From Pistricoccus aurantiacus (GTDB lineage: Bacteria; Pseudomonadota; Gammaproteobacteria; Pseudomonadales; Halomonadaceae), in NCBI RefSeq assembly GCF_042682565.1, contig NZ_JBHUIC010000003.1: DNA of 64,000 bases; one strand, 5' to 3'. Made by a program: the position numbers and the translations under genes. The notes beneath the pieces were generated by a model. That model was not told the DNA's origin and did not search any database. It saw only the letters and a list, made by a program, of their open reading frames with translations. Positions within the stretch are counted from its first letter, which is position 1, and each line of letters opens with the position of its first letter. This document shows positions 9,978-17,921 of the stretch, one piece after another.

Positions 9978-10349
9978 TCAGTCGATATCGTGCTGACGAA
10001 TCACAAAATGCTTGGTGGTGGTCTCGATGATTTCCCAGTAGCCGCGAAAGCCATTGGGAATCAGGAAGGCGTCGTCCTTGCGAAAGGTCTTGGCATTGCC
10101 TTCCTCGTCGATCAAGCGACAGTGTCCCTCGAGGATATAGCAGTATTCATCCCGCTCCGTGAAGGCGTGCCACTTGCCCGGAGTGCTGGTCCAGATGCCG
10201 GCGATCATTGCGCCGTCCGGGCTTTCGAACATCAGCCGGGTTTCATGCTGGGGATCGCCTTCCACCACGCGATCCGGCAGGTCCGCCAGGCGCCGCCGGG
10301 AGGTGCGCAGCGGCTCGCCGGCGAAATCGATCACGTCATGCTCTGCCAT
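9978..10349 (-). CDS. Small cupin-domain protein
   Basis: A single-domain cupin of 123 residues. The beta-barrel motifs are visible as GKWHAFTERDEYCYILEG (histidine and glutamate metal ligands) and the second motif around DDAFLIPNGFRGYWE. This is the cupin_3/DUF861 style; the substrate cannot be read from the sequence. The frame is open further upstream, but the ATG at 10349 is preceded by GGAAGGAG and begins the conserved part, so it is chosen. The gene lies 22 bases downstream of the BON lipoprotein gene and ends 8 bases from convergent adenine deaminase. Confidence 0.82.
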   Translation of the reverse strand: MAEHDVIDFAGEPLRTSRRRLADLPDRVVEGDPQHETRLMFESPDGAMIAGIWTSTPGKWHAFTERDEYCYILEGHCRLIDEEGNAKTFRKDDAFLIPNGFRGYWEIIETTTKHFVIRQHDID

Positions 10350-10371
10350 CTTGCTGCTCCTTCCATTTTGC

Positions 10372-10683
10372 TCAGTATTTGACTTCCAGTTGGTTATCCA
10401 CTCGTTGAACGCCCTCGACACCGGCGGCGATTTTCTCGGCCTGGTCCTTCTTGTCCTCGGATTCGACGAAGCCGGTCAGCACCACCCCCTTGCCTTGCTT
10501 GCGCACGATGATCGCTGCGGCGCCGAGTTCCGGCGTCTCGAGCAGCGCGGTCTTGACCCGGGTCTCGAGTATTGCTTCCCGGCGCGGCGTGCGCTCGGCT
10601 TCCTGGTAGGTGCTGGCGCAGCCGCTCAGTATCAGCAGCGAGCAGCAGAATGCCAAGGTCTTGACAACTTTATTTGCGTGCAC
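10372..10683 (-). CDS. BON-domain lipoprotein
   Basis: A 103-residue lipoprotein. The N-terminus has a lipoprotein signal ending in LILSGC, so Cys20 would be lipidated. The rest is one BON domain: RVKTALLETPELGAAAI, then GVVLTGFVES and the closing VDNQLEVKY. BON domains bind phospholipid or other envelope components, as in OsmY and DolP. The reading frame overlaps the end of the upstream AsmA-like gene by 14 bases, suggesting that both act in the envelope and are expressed together. Confidence 0.88.
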   Translation of the reverse strand: MHANKVVKTLAFCCSLLILSGCASTYQEAERTPRREAILETRVKTALLETPELGAAAIIVRKQGKGVVLTGFVESEDKKDQAEKIAAGVEGVQRVDNQLEVKY

Positions 10684-13594
10684 GATTGATGGCCTCCGTC
10701 AGCCCATTGCAGTAGACGCTGTCCTCGCCGGTACCCGGCTCGATCAAGGGAATCAGTCCCGCCAAGGGCGTGGCGGCGGCCAAGGCGACGGCGGCGGCAC
10801 CGCGTCCCATCAGAGCGCCTCCCGGGGCAAAGGAAGGGCCCTGCAGATCCCCTTCGATATGCACCGGACTGCGCAGACTCATCAGGCTGAAATCCTTGGG
10901 CCGCGGTTCGATCACCACGTCCAGGGTCTCCGAGGCGAAATAGAAGCGGCCATCCGCGAGGAATAGCGTATCGCTGGTATCGACCAGAGCGGTTTCGATA
11001 TCGGCGATACCGTTTTCCACCGGCAGATTGAGGTAGGCACACTCGATGGGTACCGACTCTACATCACCAAACAGTGAGCTCAGGCTCTCGCCGATATCCA
11101 GGCCGGCGAGTTCCGTTAGCAGGGCGTCCAGGCGTCCGCCGGTCATCACCAGCAGCAGACCGCCGTCGGCGCTGGAAAAGAAATCGTAGATGGAGTCGCC
11201 GCGCATCCAGAAGCGCATTCTGCCGCCTACCGTGCCGACGCTATCGTTGGCGATCTCGAAGGGCTCCAGCGCCTGTTTCAGATTGATACGCCGTACTTCA
11301 CCCTCGAGACTGCCGGCGATGGGCACGCGGCTGGTGTCGAAGGTTGCCTCGAGATGAACGTCGCCCCCACCGAGCTCGAACTCCAAGGGATCGAGCGCCA
11401 GGGTCTCATCGTCGATACTGATCCGAAAATTGACCCGGTCCAGGGGTAGGGTGGCAGTATCCACCCGCTCGGCGCGGTATTCGATATCCGCCAGCATGGC
11501 GCCGGTGGCGGCCTCGATATTGAGGGGTTCGCGAGGGAAGAGATGATCTTTTGCTTCCTTGGCGGCGGCTTCGCGCTGCTGTTGAGGAGAAACGGTTTCT
11601 CCGGCGCCGGTTTCCGGCTCGGCACCGATCAGGCCGCCCAGGTCGTCGAAATCCAGAAAGCGCGAACGCAGATCCGCATCGATGCGCGGCACCTCGCCGG
11701 CCAGATTCAGCACCGCGTCGCCGCGCAGGTCGCTATCGCCGACCCGGCCATCGAAATTGGTGAAGCGCAAGGTGGCCTCTTCCCGATAAAGCTGGCCGGA
11801 GAGTCGATAAGGCGGCAGTTCCGGCAGGGGGAAATCGAAAAGAGGCGCCAGGCGTTGCGGGTCGGGGCCTTCGAGGGAAAAGCTGAGATCGAGAATGCGT
11901 CGGCTCAGCGCATCGATCACCTGCCCTTGGGCGCTGAACTCCGTATCCTGGGAGCGGGCGGTCACTTCCAGATCGTAGGGGCGGTCCGGATTCCGCAGCG
12001 CCAGGGGGGAATCGCCGAGGAAGTCCAGCGTCACCGGCGTATCGTGATAGGTGCCGTCCGCATTGATGCGAATCCGCGCGGCCTCGCTTTGCAGGTTTGC
12101 ATCGACATCCAGTTCGAGACTCGGCGCTTCAAAGCGTAACGTCGTGGGTGCCAGGCGTATCTGGCCCAGGCTGGGCAGATAGAGGTCGTTTTCCGCCACC
12201 GGCTGGCCGGTGATTTCCAGCGTAGTATCCAGCCACAGCGTGCCCGGGGGGCGGGCGTCTAGCTTCAACGCTTCGGCGGTTCGGGAGAGATCGACTTCAT
12301 CCGCTTTCACGGAAACCTGGCCGGTGACCGGTACGTCATTGACGTTTAAGTCGGCGGTCAGAGCCAGTTCGTTGGCGGCGATCTGGCCGCTTAACGGTTC
12401 GACGCGCAACCGACCTTCCTCGAGGCTCAGATCCAACAGAGCGCTTTCCACCGGCGCCTCCAGACCCTGAAATGCTTCGACATTTATAGAAATATCCGTA
12501 TCGAAACCGGCCAGGGCGGTAAGATCCAGCCCCGCGCCGCTATCGGGTGAGCGACTGCCCGGTGGCGGCTCAGGCGTTTTGTCCGCCGAGTCATCTTGTT
12601 TCGGCGCGAGTTCCTGTAATCCCGCAATATCCAGTAGCGGTACCTGGGCATCCAGCTTGAGATAAGGCCGGTCGCCGGAGAGATCGAGCAGGCCGGTGCC
12701 TTGGAGGCGACTCTCTCCGAGATGGCTGTCCAGTTCCTTGAGACGCCAGCGCTGTGCGGCGGTTTGATCGATGATCGCGTTGAGTCCGTATTCTGGAAGA
12801 TCCGGCGCCGGTGCGCCGGTAAGAGCGGCGATCAGCGGCGGCTCGCCCTGGCCTCGCAGTTCGATATCTACCTGATTGTCCGCGGCGTCGCCGGAGGTGG
12901 CAAGCTTACCTTCCAGGGAAGCCTTTAGGCTCTCGAAATCCAGCTTGGCGTCGATGGGAAAGGGCGTGTCCTGGGCCTTGAGCTGGGCGATGCCGCCGGC
13001 CTCCACGTTCACCGAGAAAGGCGAGTCGACAATTTTTCCCTCTGCGGACAGGCGGGTTTTCTTTTCAGTCAGCGCGCCCTGGATTTGCGGGATGCTAGCG
13101 GTGAACTGCTGGTCCGGCGCGCGATACAGTACCTTGGCACCGATGATGTCGATATCCTCGAATATGGGGATCTGAGACGGTCCTTTTTCTTGAGAAGGCT
13201 CGCTTTTCAGCGCCTTGAACTGCCAGTTGGCAATACCTTCTTCGTTGCGCTGCAGCAGCACCCAGGGATCGACGATGTTCAGATCGGGAATGCGAATGTT
13301 TCCGCTCGTAAGGGCCTCCACGTCGAGGCTGGCTTCCACGGTTTCGATCTTCGCCATCCAGGGCTCGTCGCTCCAGTCGGCGTTGGCGATGCGCAGGTCC
13401 TCGATGCGCAACCCCGGTGGCCAGGTCCAGTCCAGATGAATGCCGCCTTCGGCGACAATGTCACGACCGAGTTTTTCACTGACGATACCCAGTGCCTTGT
13501 TTTTCGCCCAAGGCAGGCCGACAAACAAGGCCAGCAGAATGGCGACGAGCAGAAAGGCGAGAACTCCCAGCGGGATGGCAACTCTTTTTCGCAT
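10670..13594 (-). CDS. AsmA-family envelope protein
   Basis: A 974-residue protein with a single N-terminal membrane anchor (residues 5-28) and a long periplasmic part. AsmA features include the start GLPWAKNKALGIVSEKLGRD, followed by SLDVEALTSGNIRIPDLNI, and the C-terminal region near 720-900 (LDGGRFYFASETLDV-like, FSLMSLRSPVHIEGDLQGP). AsmA/TamB-like proteins form long grooves moving phospholipid towards the outer membrane; a related role is inferred. A stretch near 340-355 is Pro/Ser/Gly-rich and probably a linker. It heads a minus-strand set with the BON lipoprotein and the cupin gene. Confidence 0.85.
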   Translation of the reverse strand: MRKRVAIPLGVLAFLLVAILLALFVGLPWAKNKALGIVSEKLGRDIVAEGGIHLDWTWPPGLRIEDLRIANADWSDEPWMAKIETVEASLDVEALTSGNIRIPDLNIVDPWVLLQRNEEGIANWQFKALKSEPSQEKGPSQIPIFEDIDIIGAKVLYRAPDQQFTASIPQIQGALTEKKTRLSAEGKIVDSPFSVNVEAGGIAQLKAQDTPFPIDAKLDFESLKASLEGKLATSGDAADNQVDIELRGQGEPPLIAALTGAPAPDLPEYGLNAIIDQTAAQRWRLKELDSHLGESRLQGTGLLDLSGDRPYLKLDAQVPLLDIAGLQELAPKQDDSADKTPEPPPGSRSPDSGAGLDLTALAGFDTDISINVEAFQGLEAPVESALLDLSLEEGRLRVEPLSGQIAANELALTADLNVNDVPVTGQVSVKADEVDLSRTAEALKLDARPPGTLWLDTTLEITGQPVAENDLYLPSLGQIRLAPTTLRFEAPSLELDVDANLQSEAARIRINADGTYHDTPVTLDFLGDSPLALRNPDRPYDLEVTARSQDTEFSAQGQVIDALSRRILDLSFSLEGPDPQRLAPLFDFPLPELPPYRLSGQLYREEATLRFTNFDGRVGDSDLRGDAVLNLAGEVPRIDADLRSRFLDFDDLGGLIGAEPETGAGETVSPQQQREAAAKEAKDHLFPREPLNIEAATGAMLADIEYRAERVDTATLPLDRVNFRISIDDETLALDPLEFELGGGDVHLEATFDTSRVPIAGSLEGEVRRINLKQALEPFEIANDSVGTVGGRMRFWMRGDSIYDFFSSADGGLLLVMTGGRLDALLTELAGLDIGESLSSLFGDVESVPIECAYLNLPVENGIADIETALVDTSDTLFLADGRFYFASETLDVVIEPRPKDFSLMSLRSPVHIEGDLQGPSFAPGGALMGRGAAAVALAAATPLAGLIPLIEPGTGEDSVYCNGLTEAINRARK

Positions 13595-13915
13595 TGTGTG
13601 TCCTTTGCCTGAAAATCTGCATCGATCCTGATGCCGCCGGTTACTGCTTTACTATAGATAAAATCCGATAAAAACCGTAATCCATGCGAAACGCGCCTTC
13701 TCAACGGAAAATCGTTCAATCGTCGTTGGGGTGTACTGTTGATCTTGGCTTCACGCGTTGAACGTTGTTTACAAGTACATGCAGCAATTGACTATTGGCG
13801 AGTGGGCGCAGCCCTTATCCCTGTATACAACCTTTTGCTAAACGATGGTCAATCGAGTGGTAACATGCGATGGTTGGCCTTATAAAATCCAGCAGGGGGC
13901 GTCAAGGACAGGACT
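13595..13915. promoter_or_regulatory. Divergent promoter region between the AsmA-like gene and gntR, with candidate operators
   Basis: This 321-base gap must hold promoters for both directions. It is AT-rich in places (around 13650-13680). Two short elements could be GntR-type operators: TTTACAAGTACATG at 13768-13781 and CTGTATACAA at 13821-13830, whose core TGTATACA is a perfect palindrome. The first shares nine consecutive bases with the reverse complement of a palindrome upstream of the arsA-like gene (16805-16818). Functional assignment is inference only. Confidence 0.35.
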
Positions 13916-14638
13916 ATGGACAACGCTTGGCATAACGCCATGTTTACCGAATTCAAGACCGGCGAGCGGATCACGGATCAACACATCGTCGAACAGATTC
14001 GCCGGGCGGTATTGATGCAGCGGCTGCCGCCGGCTACTCGCTTGCCGGAAGTGGCGCTGGGCGAGATTTTCGGCGTCAGTCGCTCCGTGGTACGCAAGGC
14101 GCTGACGCGACTGGCGGCGGATCATATCGTCGCTCAGCAGCCCAATCAGGTGGCTCGAGTATCCGCTCCCGGAATCGATGAGACTCGAGAAATATTCGCC
14201 GCTCGCCGATTGGTGGAGGGAGAAGTGGTAGCACTCCTGACCGGCAACCTGCAGAAAAACCAGGTTCAGACGCTGGCGACCCTGGTCGAGGCGGAGCGCA
14301 GTGCCTATCTGCGTGGGGATGAAAGCGAGCGTATCGAGCATTCTCTGGCGATTCATCATTACCTGGCGGATCACTCCCCGAACCGGGTGCTGGGGGCCAT
14401 GCTGACGGATCTGATTCTGCGCACGTCCATCGTGATCGCGCTGTACAAATATGCCGGCCTGTCCTCCTGTTATCTGGAAGGCGACCACGTTGAACTGCTG
14501 GCCCTGCTCGAAGACGGAACGCCGGAAGCGGCGCGTCATAGAGTCCAACAGCATCTGGACGCGCTGGAAGAACTGCTGGATCTCAAGGCGGAGGACAAGC
14601 GTATCGACCTGGCGGCGATCTTCGGGCGGGCGTCTTGA
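13916..14638 (+). CDS. GntR-family transcriptional regulator (FCD type)
   Basis: A 240-residue regulator. Residues 20-90 form the winged helix-turn-helix (LPEVALGEIFGVSRSVVRKA, then LTRLAADHIV), and residues 95-230 the all-helical FCD ligand-binding domain with an Arg-Arg-Leu-Val-Glu start and an IHHYLADHSPN segment that resembles its metal-binding helix. Such proteins sense small carboxylates or related metabolites. The gene points at cstA 133 bases downstream, so the CstA-type transporter and the genes behind it are the likely targets; autoregulation is also plausible. The ATG follows AAGGACAGGA. Confidence 0.88.
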   Translation: MDNAWHNAMFTEFKTGERITDQHIVEQIRRAVLMQRLPPATRLPEVALGEIFGVSRSVVRKALTRLAADHIVAQQPNQVARVSAPGIDETREIFAARRLVEGEVVALLTGNLQKNQVQTLATLVEAERSAYLRGDESERIEHSLAIHHYLADHSPNRVLGAMLTDLILRTSIVIALYKYAGLSSCYLEGDHVELLALLEDGTPEAARHRVQQHLDALEELLDLKAEDKRIDLAAIFGRAS

Positions 14639-14771
14639 TTGAGGGCGAATTTCAGGAAGAGCCGGGTAGGCCGAGAAACATCCCTGCAACGATAAACGAT
14701 GGTTGAATGGCTTATCCATCGAGAGACTATATTAAATTGACAACAACGAATCCGCTTGAGGACACAATCTA

Positions 14772-16445
14772 ATGAGTGCAATCGTCTTGTTGGCCCTGGG
14801 ACTCGGCATCATGGCGCTCGGGTACTTCCTGTACTCGAAGTTCATCGCCGAGAAGATCTATCGGCTCGACCCGGACTTCAAGACGCCGGCTCATGAATTC
14901 GAGGACGGCGTCGACTTCGTTCCCACCAATCGCTACGTGCTGTGGGGCCACCATTTCACCTCCGTGGCCGGGGCGGCGCCCATCGTCGGGCCGGCCATCG
15001 CGGTGATCTGGGGCTGGCTGCCGGCCTTTCTATGGGTCGTTTTCGGCACCGTGTTCTTTGCCGGGGTTCACGATACCGGGGCGGTCTGGGCCAGCGTGCG
15101 CAACAAGGCGCGCTCCGTCGGCTCGCTGACCGGCGACGTGGTAGGCAAGCGTGCCCGTAGCATCTTCATGATCGTGATCTTCCTGCTGCTGCTGATGGTC
15201 AATGCGGTGTTCGCGGTAGTGATCGCCGGACTGATGATGAAATTCCCGAGCGCCGTGGTACCGGTGTGGGGCGCGATTCTGGTGGCCCTGGTCATCGGGC
15301 AACTGATCTACCGGCGCATCATCAATCTGGCGGTGGTATCGATCATCGGCGTGGTGGCGCTGTATGCGCTGATCTGGGTCGGGCCTTCGGTGCCGATTCA
15401 GATGCCGGAGCAGGTAGGGGCGCTTTCAGGCAACGCGGTATGGATTCTGCTGCTGTTCGGCTATGCCGCGATCGCTTCCCTGCTGCCGGTGTGGATGCTG
15501 CTGCAGCCCCGGGACTACATCAACGGCCTGCAGCTCTTCATCGGTTTGATCATCTTGTACGGGGCCCTGGTGATGCTCAATCCGTCCCTGGTAGCGCCGA
15601 TGTACAATACCGACGTGCCGGAGGGCACGCCTTCCATCGTGCCGCTGCTGTTCGTCACCATCGCTTGCGGTGCAATTTCGGGTTTTCATGGACTGGTGGC
15701 TGGCGGCACGACTTCCAAGCAGCTCGACAAGGAAACCGACGCCCGCTTCGTCGGTTACTTCGGCTCCGTGGGCGAGGGCATGCTGGCCTTGGGCGCGATC
15801 CTGGCCGCCACCGCGGGCTTCGCCACCTTCGGCGAGTGGAGCGCCATGTACGACGCCTTCGGCAAGGGCGGGGTGAATGCCTTCGTCGAGGGCGGCGCCT
15901 ATATCATCAGCAACGGCATCGGCCTGCCGGAAACCACCGCCGCCACGCTGCTGACGGTCATGGCGGCGCTATTCGCCGGTACCACCATGGATACCGGCCT
16001 GCGCCTGCAGCGCTATATCTTCCAGGAGTGGGGGGAGATCTATAACCAGCAGTGGATGAAGAAGCCTTCCATAGCCACGCTGCTGGCGGTGGGGTCCTGC
16101 CTGGTGCTGGCCTTCGGCGCCGGGGCGGACGGCTCCGGTGGTCTGATCATCTGGCCCTTGTTCGGCACCACCAACCAACTGCTGGCGGGATTGACCCTGC
16201 TGGTGGTCACGGTGATGCTGGTGCGCTTGGGGCGGCCCATGTGGTACACCCTGGCGCCGCTGCTGTTCCTGCTGGTCATGACGGTGCTGGCCCTGTTCGC
16301 CCAGTTGAAAAGCTTTTATGAGGCGGAAAACTACTTCCTGCTGGGGCTGGATATCGTGGTGCTGATCGCCTCGATCCTCGTGGCAATGGAATGCGCCGCA
16401 GCGCTCAAGCGCGTGCGTCAGGAGAAAGCTCAAGCCCCATCCTGA
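14772..16445 (+). CDS. cstA: CstA-family transporter (carbon-starvation protein A)
   Basis: A 557-residue inner-membrane protein with many hydrophobic segments. Family hallmarks are PTNRYVLWGHHFTSVAGAAP near residue 55, DTGAVWASVRNKARSVG, GFHGLVAGGTTSKQL and the C-terminal GTTNQLLAGLTL. CstA/BtsT proteins take up pyruvate or, in some species, peptides. E. coli cstA is followed by ybdD, a small protein ending in Cys-Cys; here the follower is a different small protein that also ends in Cys-Cys. The ATG has GAGG ten bases upstream. Control by the upstream GntR regulator is inferred. Confidence 0.93.
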   Translation: MSAIVLLALGLGIMALGYFLYSKFIAEKIYRLDPDFKTPAHEFEDGVDFVPTNRYVLWGHHFTSVAGAAPIVGPAIAVIWGWLPAFLWVVFGTVFFAGVHDTGAVWASVRNKARSVGSLTGDVVGKRARSIFMIVIFLLLLMVNAVFAVVIAGLMMKFPSAVVPVWGAILVALVIGQLIYRRIINLAVVSIIGVVALYALIWVGPSVPIQMPEQVGALSGNAVWILLLFGYAAIASLLPVWMLLQPRDYINGLQLFIGLIILYGALVMLNPSLVAPMYNTDVPEGTPSIVPLLFVTIACGAISGFHGLVAGGTTSKQLDKETDARFVGYFGSVGEGMLALGAILAATAGFATFGEWSAMYDAFGKGGVNAFVEGGAYIISNGIGLPETTAATLLTVMAALFAGTTMDTGLRLQRYIFQEWGEIYNQQWMKKPSIATLLAVGSCLVLAFGAGADGSGGLIIWPLFGTTNQLLAGLTLLVVTVMLVRLGRPMWYTLAPLLFLLVMTVLALFAQLKSFYEAENYFLLGLDIVVLIASILVAMECAAALKRVRQEKAQAPS

Positions 16446-16461
16446 CAGGAGGAGGTCGCCC

Positions 16462-16755
16462 ATGAGCGCCGATCACGAATCCCGCCGGCGGGAAAGACTC
16501 AAGGCCTGGCTCAGCCGGGCCCGTTTTTACGCCGAGGAGTTCTACAGCGCCCCTTATCGGGGCGCCATCGCTCGCGCCAAGCGAGACGAAGACGACCTGT
16601 TCATGCTGATGGTTTTCTCGGAACTGATGGGGGTTCCCAACCCGGTGGCCTATTACACCCTGGAGCTGCAGCCACTGATGCTGGAGCGCTTCCACGACTG
16701 GCATCGGCGCATGGGGATGGAGCATTCGCCCTTGGATGACTTCCGTTGCTGTTGA
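16462..16755 (+). CDS. Small Cys-Cys-tailed protein (cory-CC-star-like)
   Basis: A soluble, charged protein of 97 residues with a family resemblance to the proteins called cory-CC-star. It starts with an Arg/Lys-rich helix (RRRERLKAWLSRARF), continues with RAKRDEDDLFMLMVFSELMG and GVPNPVAYYTLELQPLML, and ends DDFRCC. The two terminal cysteines are the only cysteines in the protein. It lies 16 bases after cstA behind AGGAGG and ahead of an ArsA-like ATPase gene. The tail could bind metal, receive a lipid or thiol modification, or act as a recognition tag; none is shown by sequence. Confidence 0.8.
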   Translation: MSADHESRRRERLKAWLSRARFYAEEFYSAPYRGAIARAKRDEDDLFMLMVFSELMGVPNPVAYYTLELQPLMLERFHDWHRRMGMEHSPLDDFRCC

Positions 16756-16804
16756 AAACTACTGCGCTCGACATCTTGACCGCCGGCGGTGCTCGTAATC
16801 CTCA

Positions 16805-16818
16805 TTTACACTTGTAAA
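16805..16818. promoter_or_regulatory. 14-base palindrome upstream of the arsA-like gene
   Basis: TTTACACTTGTAAA has perfect six-base arms (TTTACA/TGTAAA) around a two-base centre and lies about 87 bases before the ATPase start, in the 149-base gap after the Cys-Cys gene. Its reverse complement shares TTTACAAGT with an element upstream of the GntR gene, which suggests one regulator may bind both. This is a pattern observation only. Confidence 0.35.
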
Positions 16819-16904
16819 CTCCGGTTACTGTGCTCCGGTGGCGATCAACCTGTCTTCGCTCGCTACGTTTTCAATTTAATAGCTTATTTTCAATAGCTGC
16901 TTTT

Positions 16905-17912
16905 ATGAAAAAATTACTTGATCGCCGTCTGCTCTGGGTAGGCGGCAAGGGTGGCGTAGGCAAGACCAGCGTGGCGGCGGCGCTCGCTGTGCTGGCGGCG
17001 GGTCGTGGTCGCCGGGTGTTGGTGGTGTCCACGGACCCGGCCCATAGTCTGGGGGATGTCTTCGACCGGGAGCTGAGCGACAGGCCGCGTCGGCTTCTGC
17101 CCAATCTGGACGCCCTGGAAATCGATCCGGATGCGGAGGTGGAGGCGCACCTGCAACGAGTGATCAGTCAGATGCGCCGTTTCACGGTGCCGCGCATGAT
17201 GGATGAGATGGAACGTCAGATGCGCCTTTCACGCCAGTCTCCCGGGACTCAGGAAGCGGCGCTGCTGGAGCGTATCGCCCGACTGGCGACGCAGGAAAGC
17301 GATACTTACGATCTGATCGTCTTCGATACCGCCCCCACCGGCCATACCCTGCGCCTTTTGAGCCTGCCGGAAGCCATGGCCGCCTGGACGGAAGGCCTGC
17401 TTTCCCATAGTCGCAAGTCCGAGGAACTGGGCAAGGTGCTGCAGCATTTGACGCCGAAAAGCGGGCAGGATCTGGACTCCCCCTTCGCCGATCCTCAGCA
17501 AGACGCCAATAGCGATCTGGACGAGCGCACCCGCTCCATCGCCGAGACCCTGCTCGCCCGTCGCCGGCTGTTTCTGCAGGCCCGCCGCGCCGTGGAAGAT
17601 AGCGCGACGAGCAACTTCCTGTTCGTGCTGACCCCCGAACGGCTACCGATTCTCGAAACCGTCCGCTCGGTAAAAGCCTTGAAAGAGGCGGGTATTCCGG
17701 TGGCGGCGACCCTGGTCAACCGGGTGATTCCTGAAGAGGCGGATGGCGACTTCCTGCGCCGCCGCCGGGAACAGGAAGCGGAATACCTCGCCCGTATCGA
17801 CCGGGAACTGAAGGACTATCCCCGCCCACGACTACCCATGCTCGCCACGGATATTCAAGGCCTGGAAATCCTCGAGCAACTGGCGGAACGGTTGGAAGAA
17901 GCGGGGTTTTGA
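16905..17912 (+). CDS. ArsA/Get3-family ATPase lacking all cysteines
   Basis: A 335-residue single-domain ATPase. The deviant Walker A GGKGGVGKTSVAA is at residues 13-25, the A-loop region gives STDPAHSLGDVFD, and switch II reads VFDTAPTGHTLRLLSLPEA, the ArsA/Get3 signature. There is no cysteine anywhere, so neither the arsenite-sensing triad of ArsA nor the zinc CxxC of Get3 is present, and no arsB, arsC or arsR lies nearby; arsenic resistance is therefore unlikely. By context it acts with the CstA transporter and the Cys-Cys protein. The ATG at 16905 fits family starts but lacks a clear Shine-Dalgarno sequence; an in-frame GTG at 16830 is the alternative. Confidence 0.87.
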   Translation: MKKLLDRRLLWVGGKGGVGKTSVAAALAVLAAGRGRRVLVVSTDPAHSLGDVFDRELSDRPRRLLPNLDALEIDPDAEVEAHLQRVISQMRRFTVPRMMDEMERQMRLSRQSPGTQEAALLERIARLATQESDTYDLIVFDTAPTGHTLRLLSLPEAMAAWTEGLLSHSRKSEELGKVLQHLTPKSGQDLDSPFADPQQDANSDLDERTRSIAETLLARRRLFLQARRAVEDSATSNFLFVLTPERLPILETVRSVKALKEAGIPVAATLVNRVIPEEADGDFLRRRREQEAEYLARIDRELKDYPRPRLPMLATDIQGLEILEQLAERLEEAGF

Positions 17913-17921
17913 AAGTCAGCG

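Noticed and set aside
16905..17912. Arsenic resistance function for the ArsA-like gene
   Set aside because: The protein has no cysteine to bind arsenite and only one ATPase domain, and no arsR, arsB or arsC is near.
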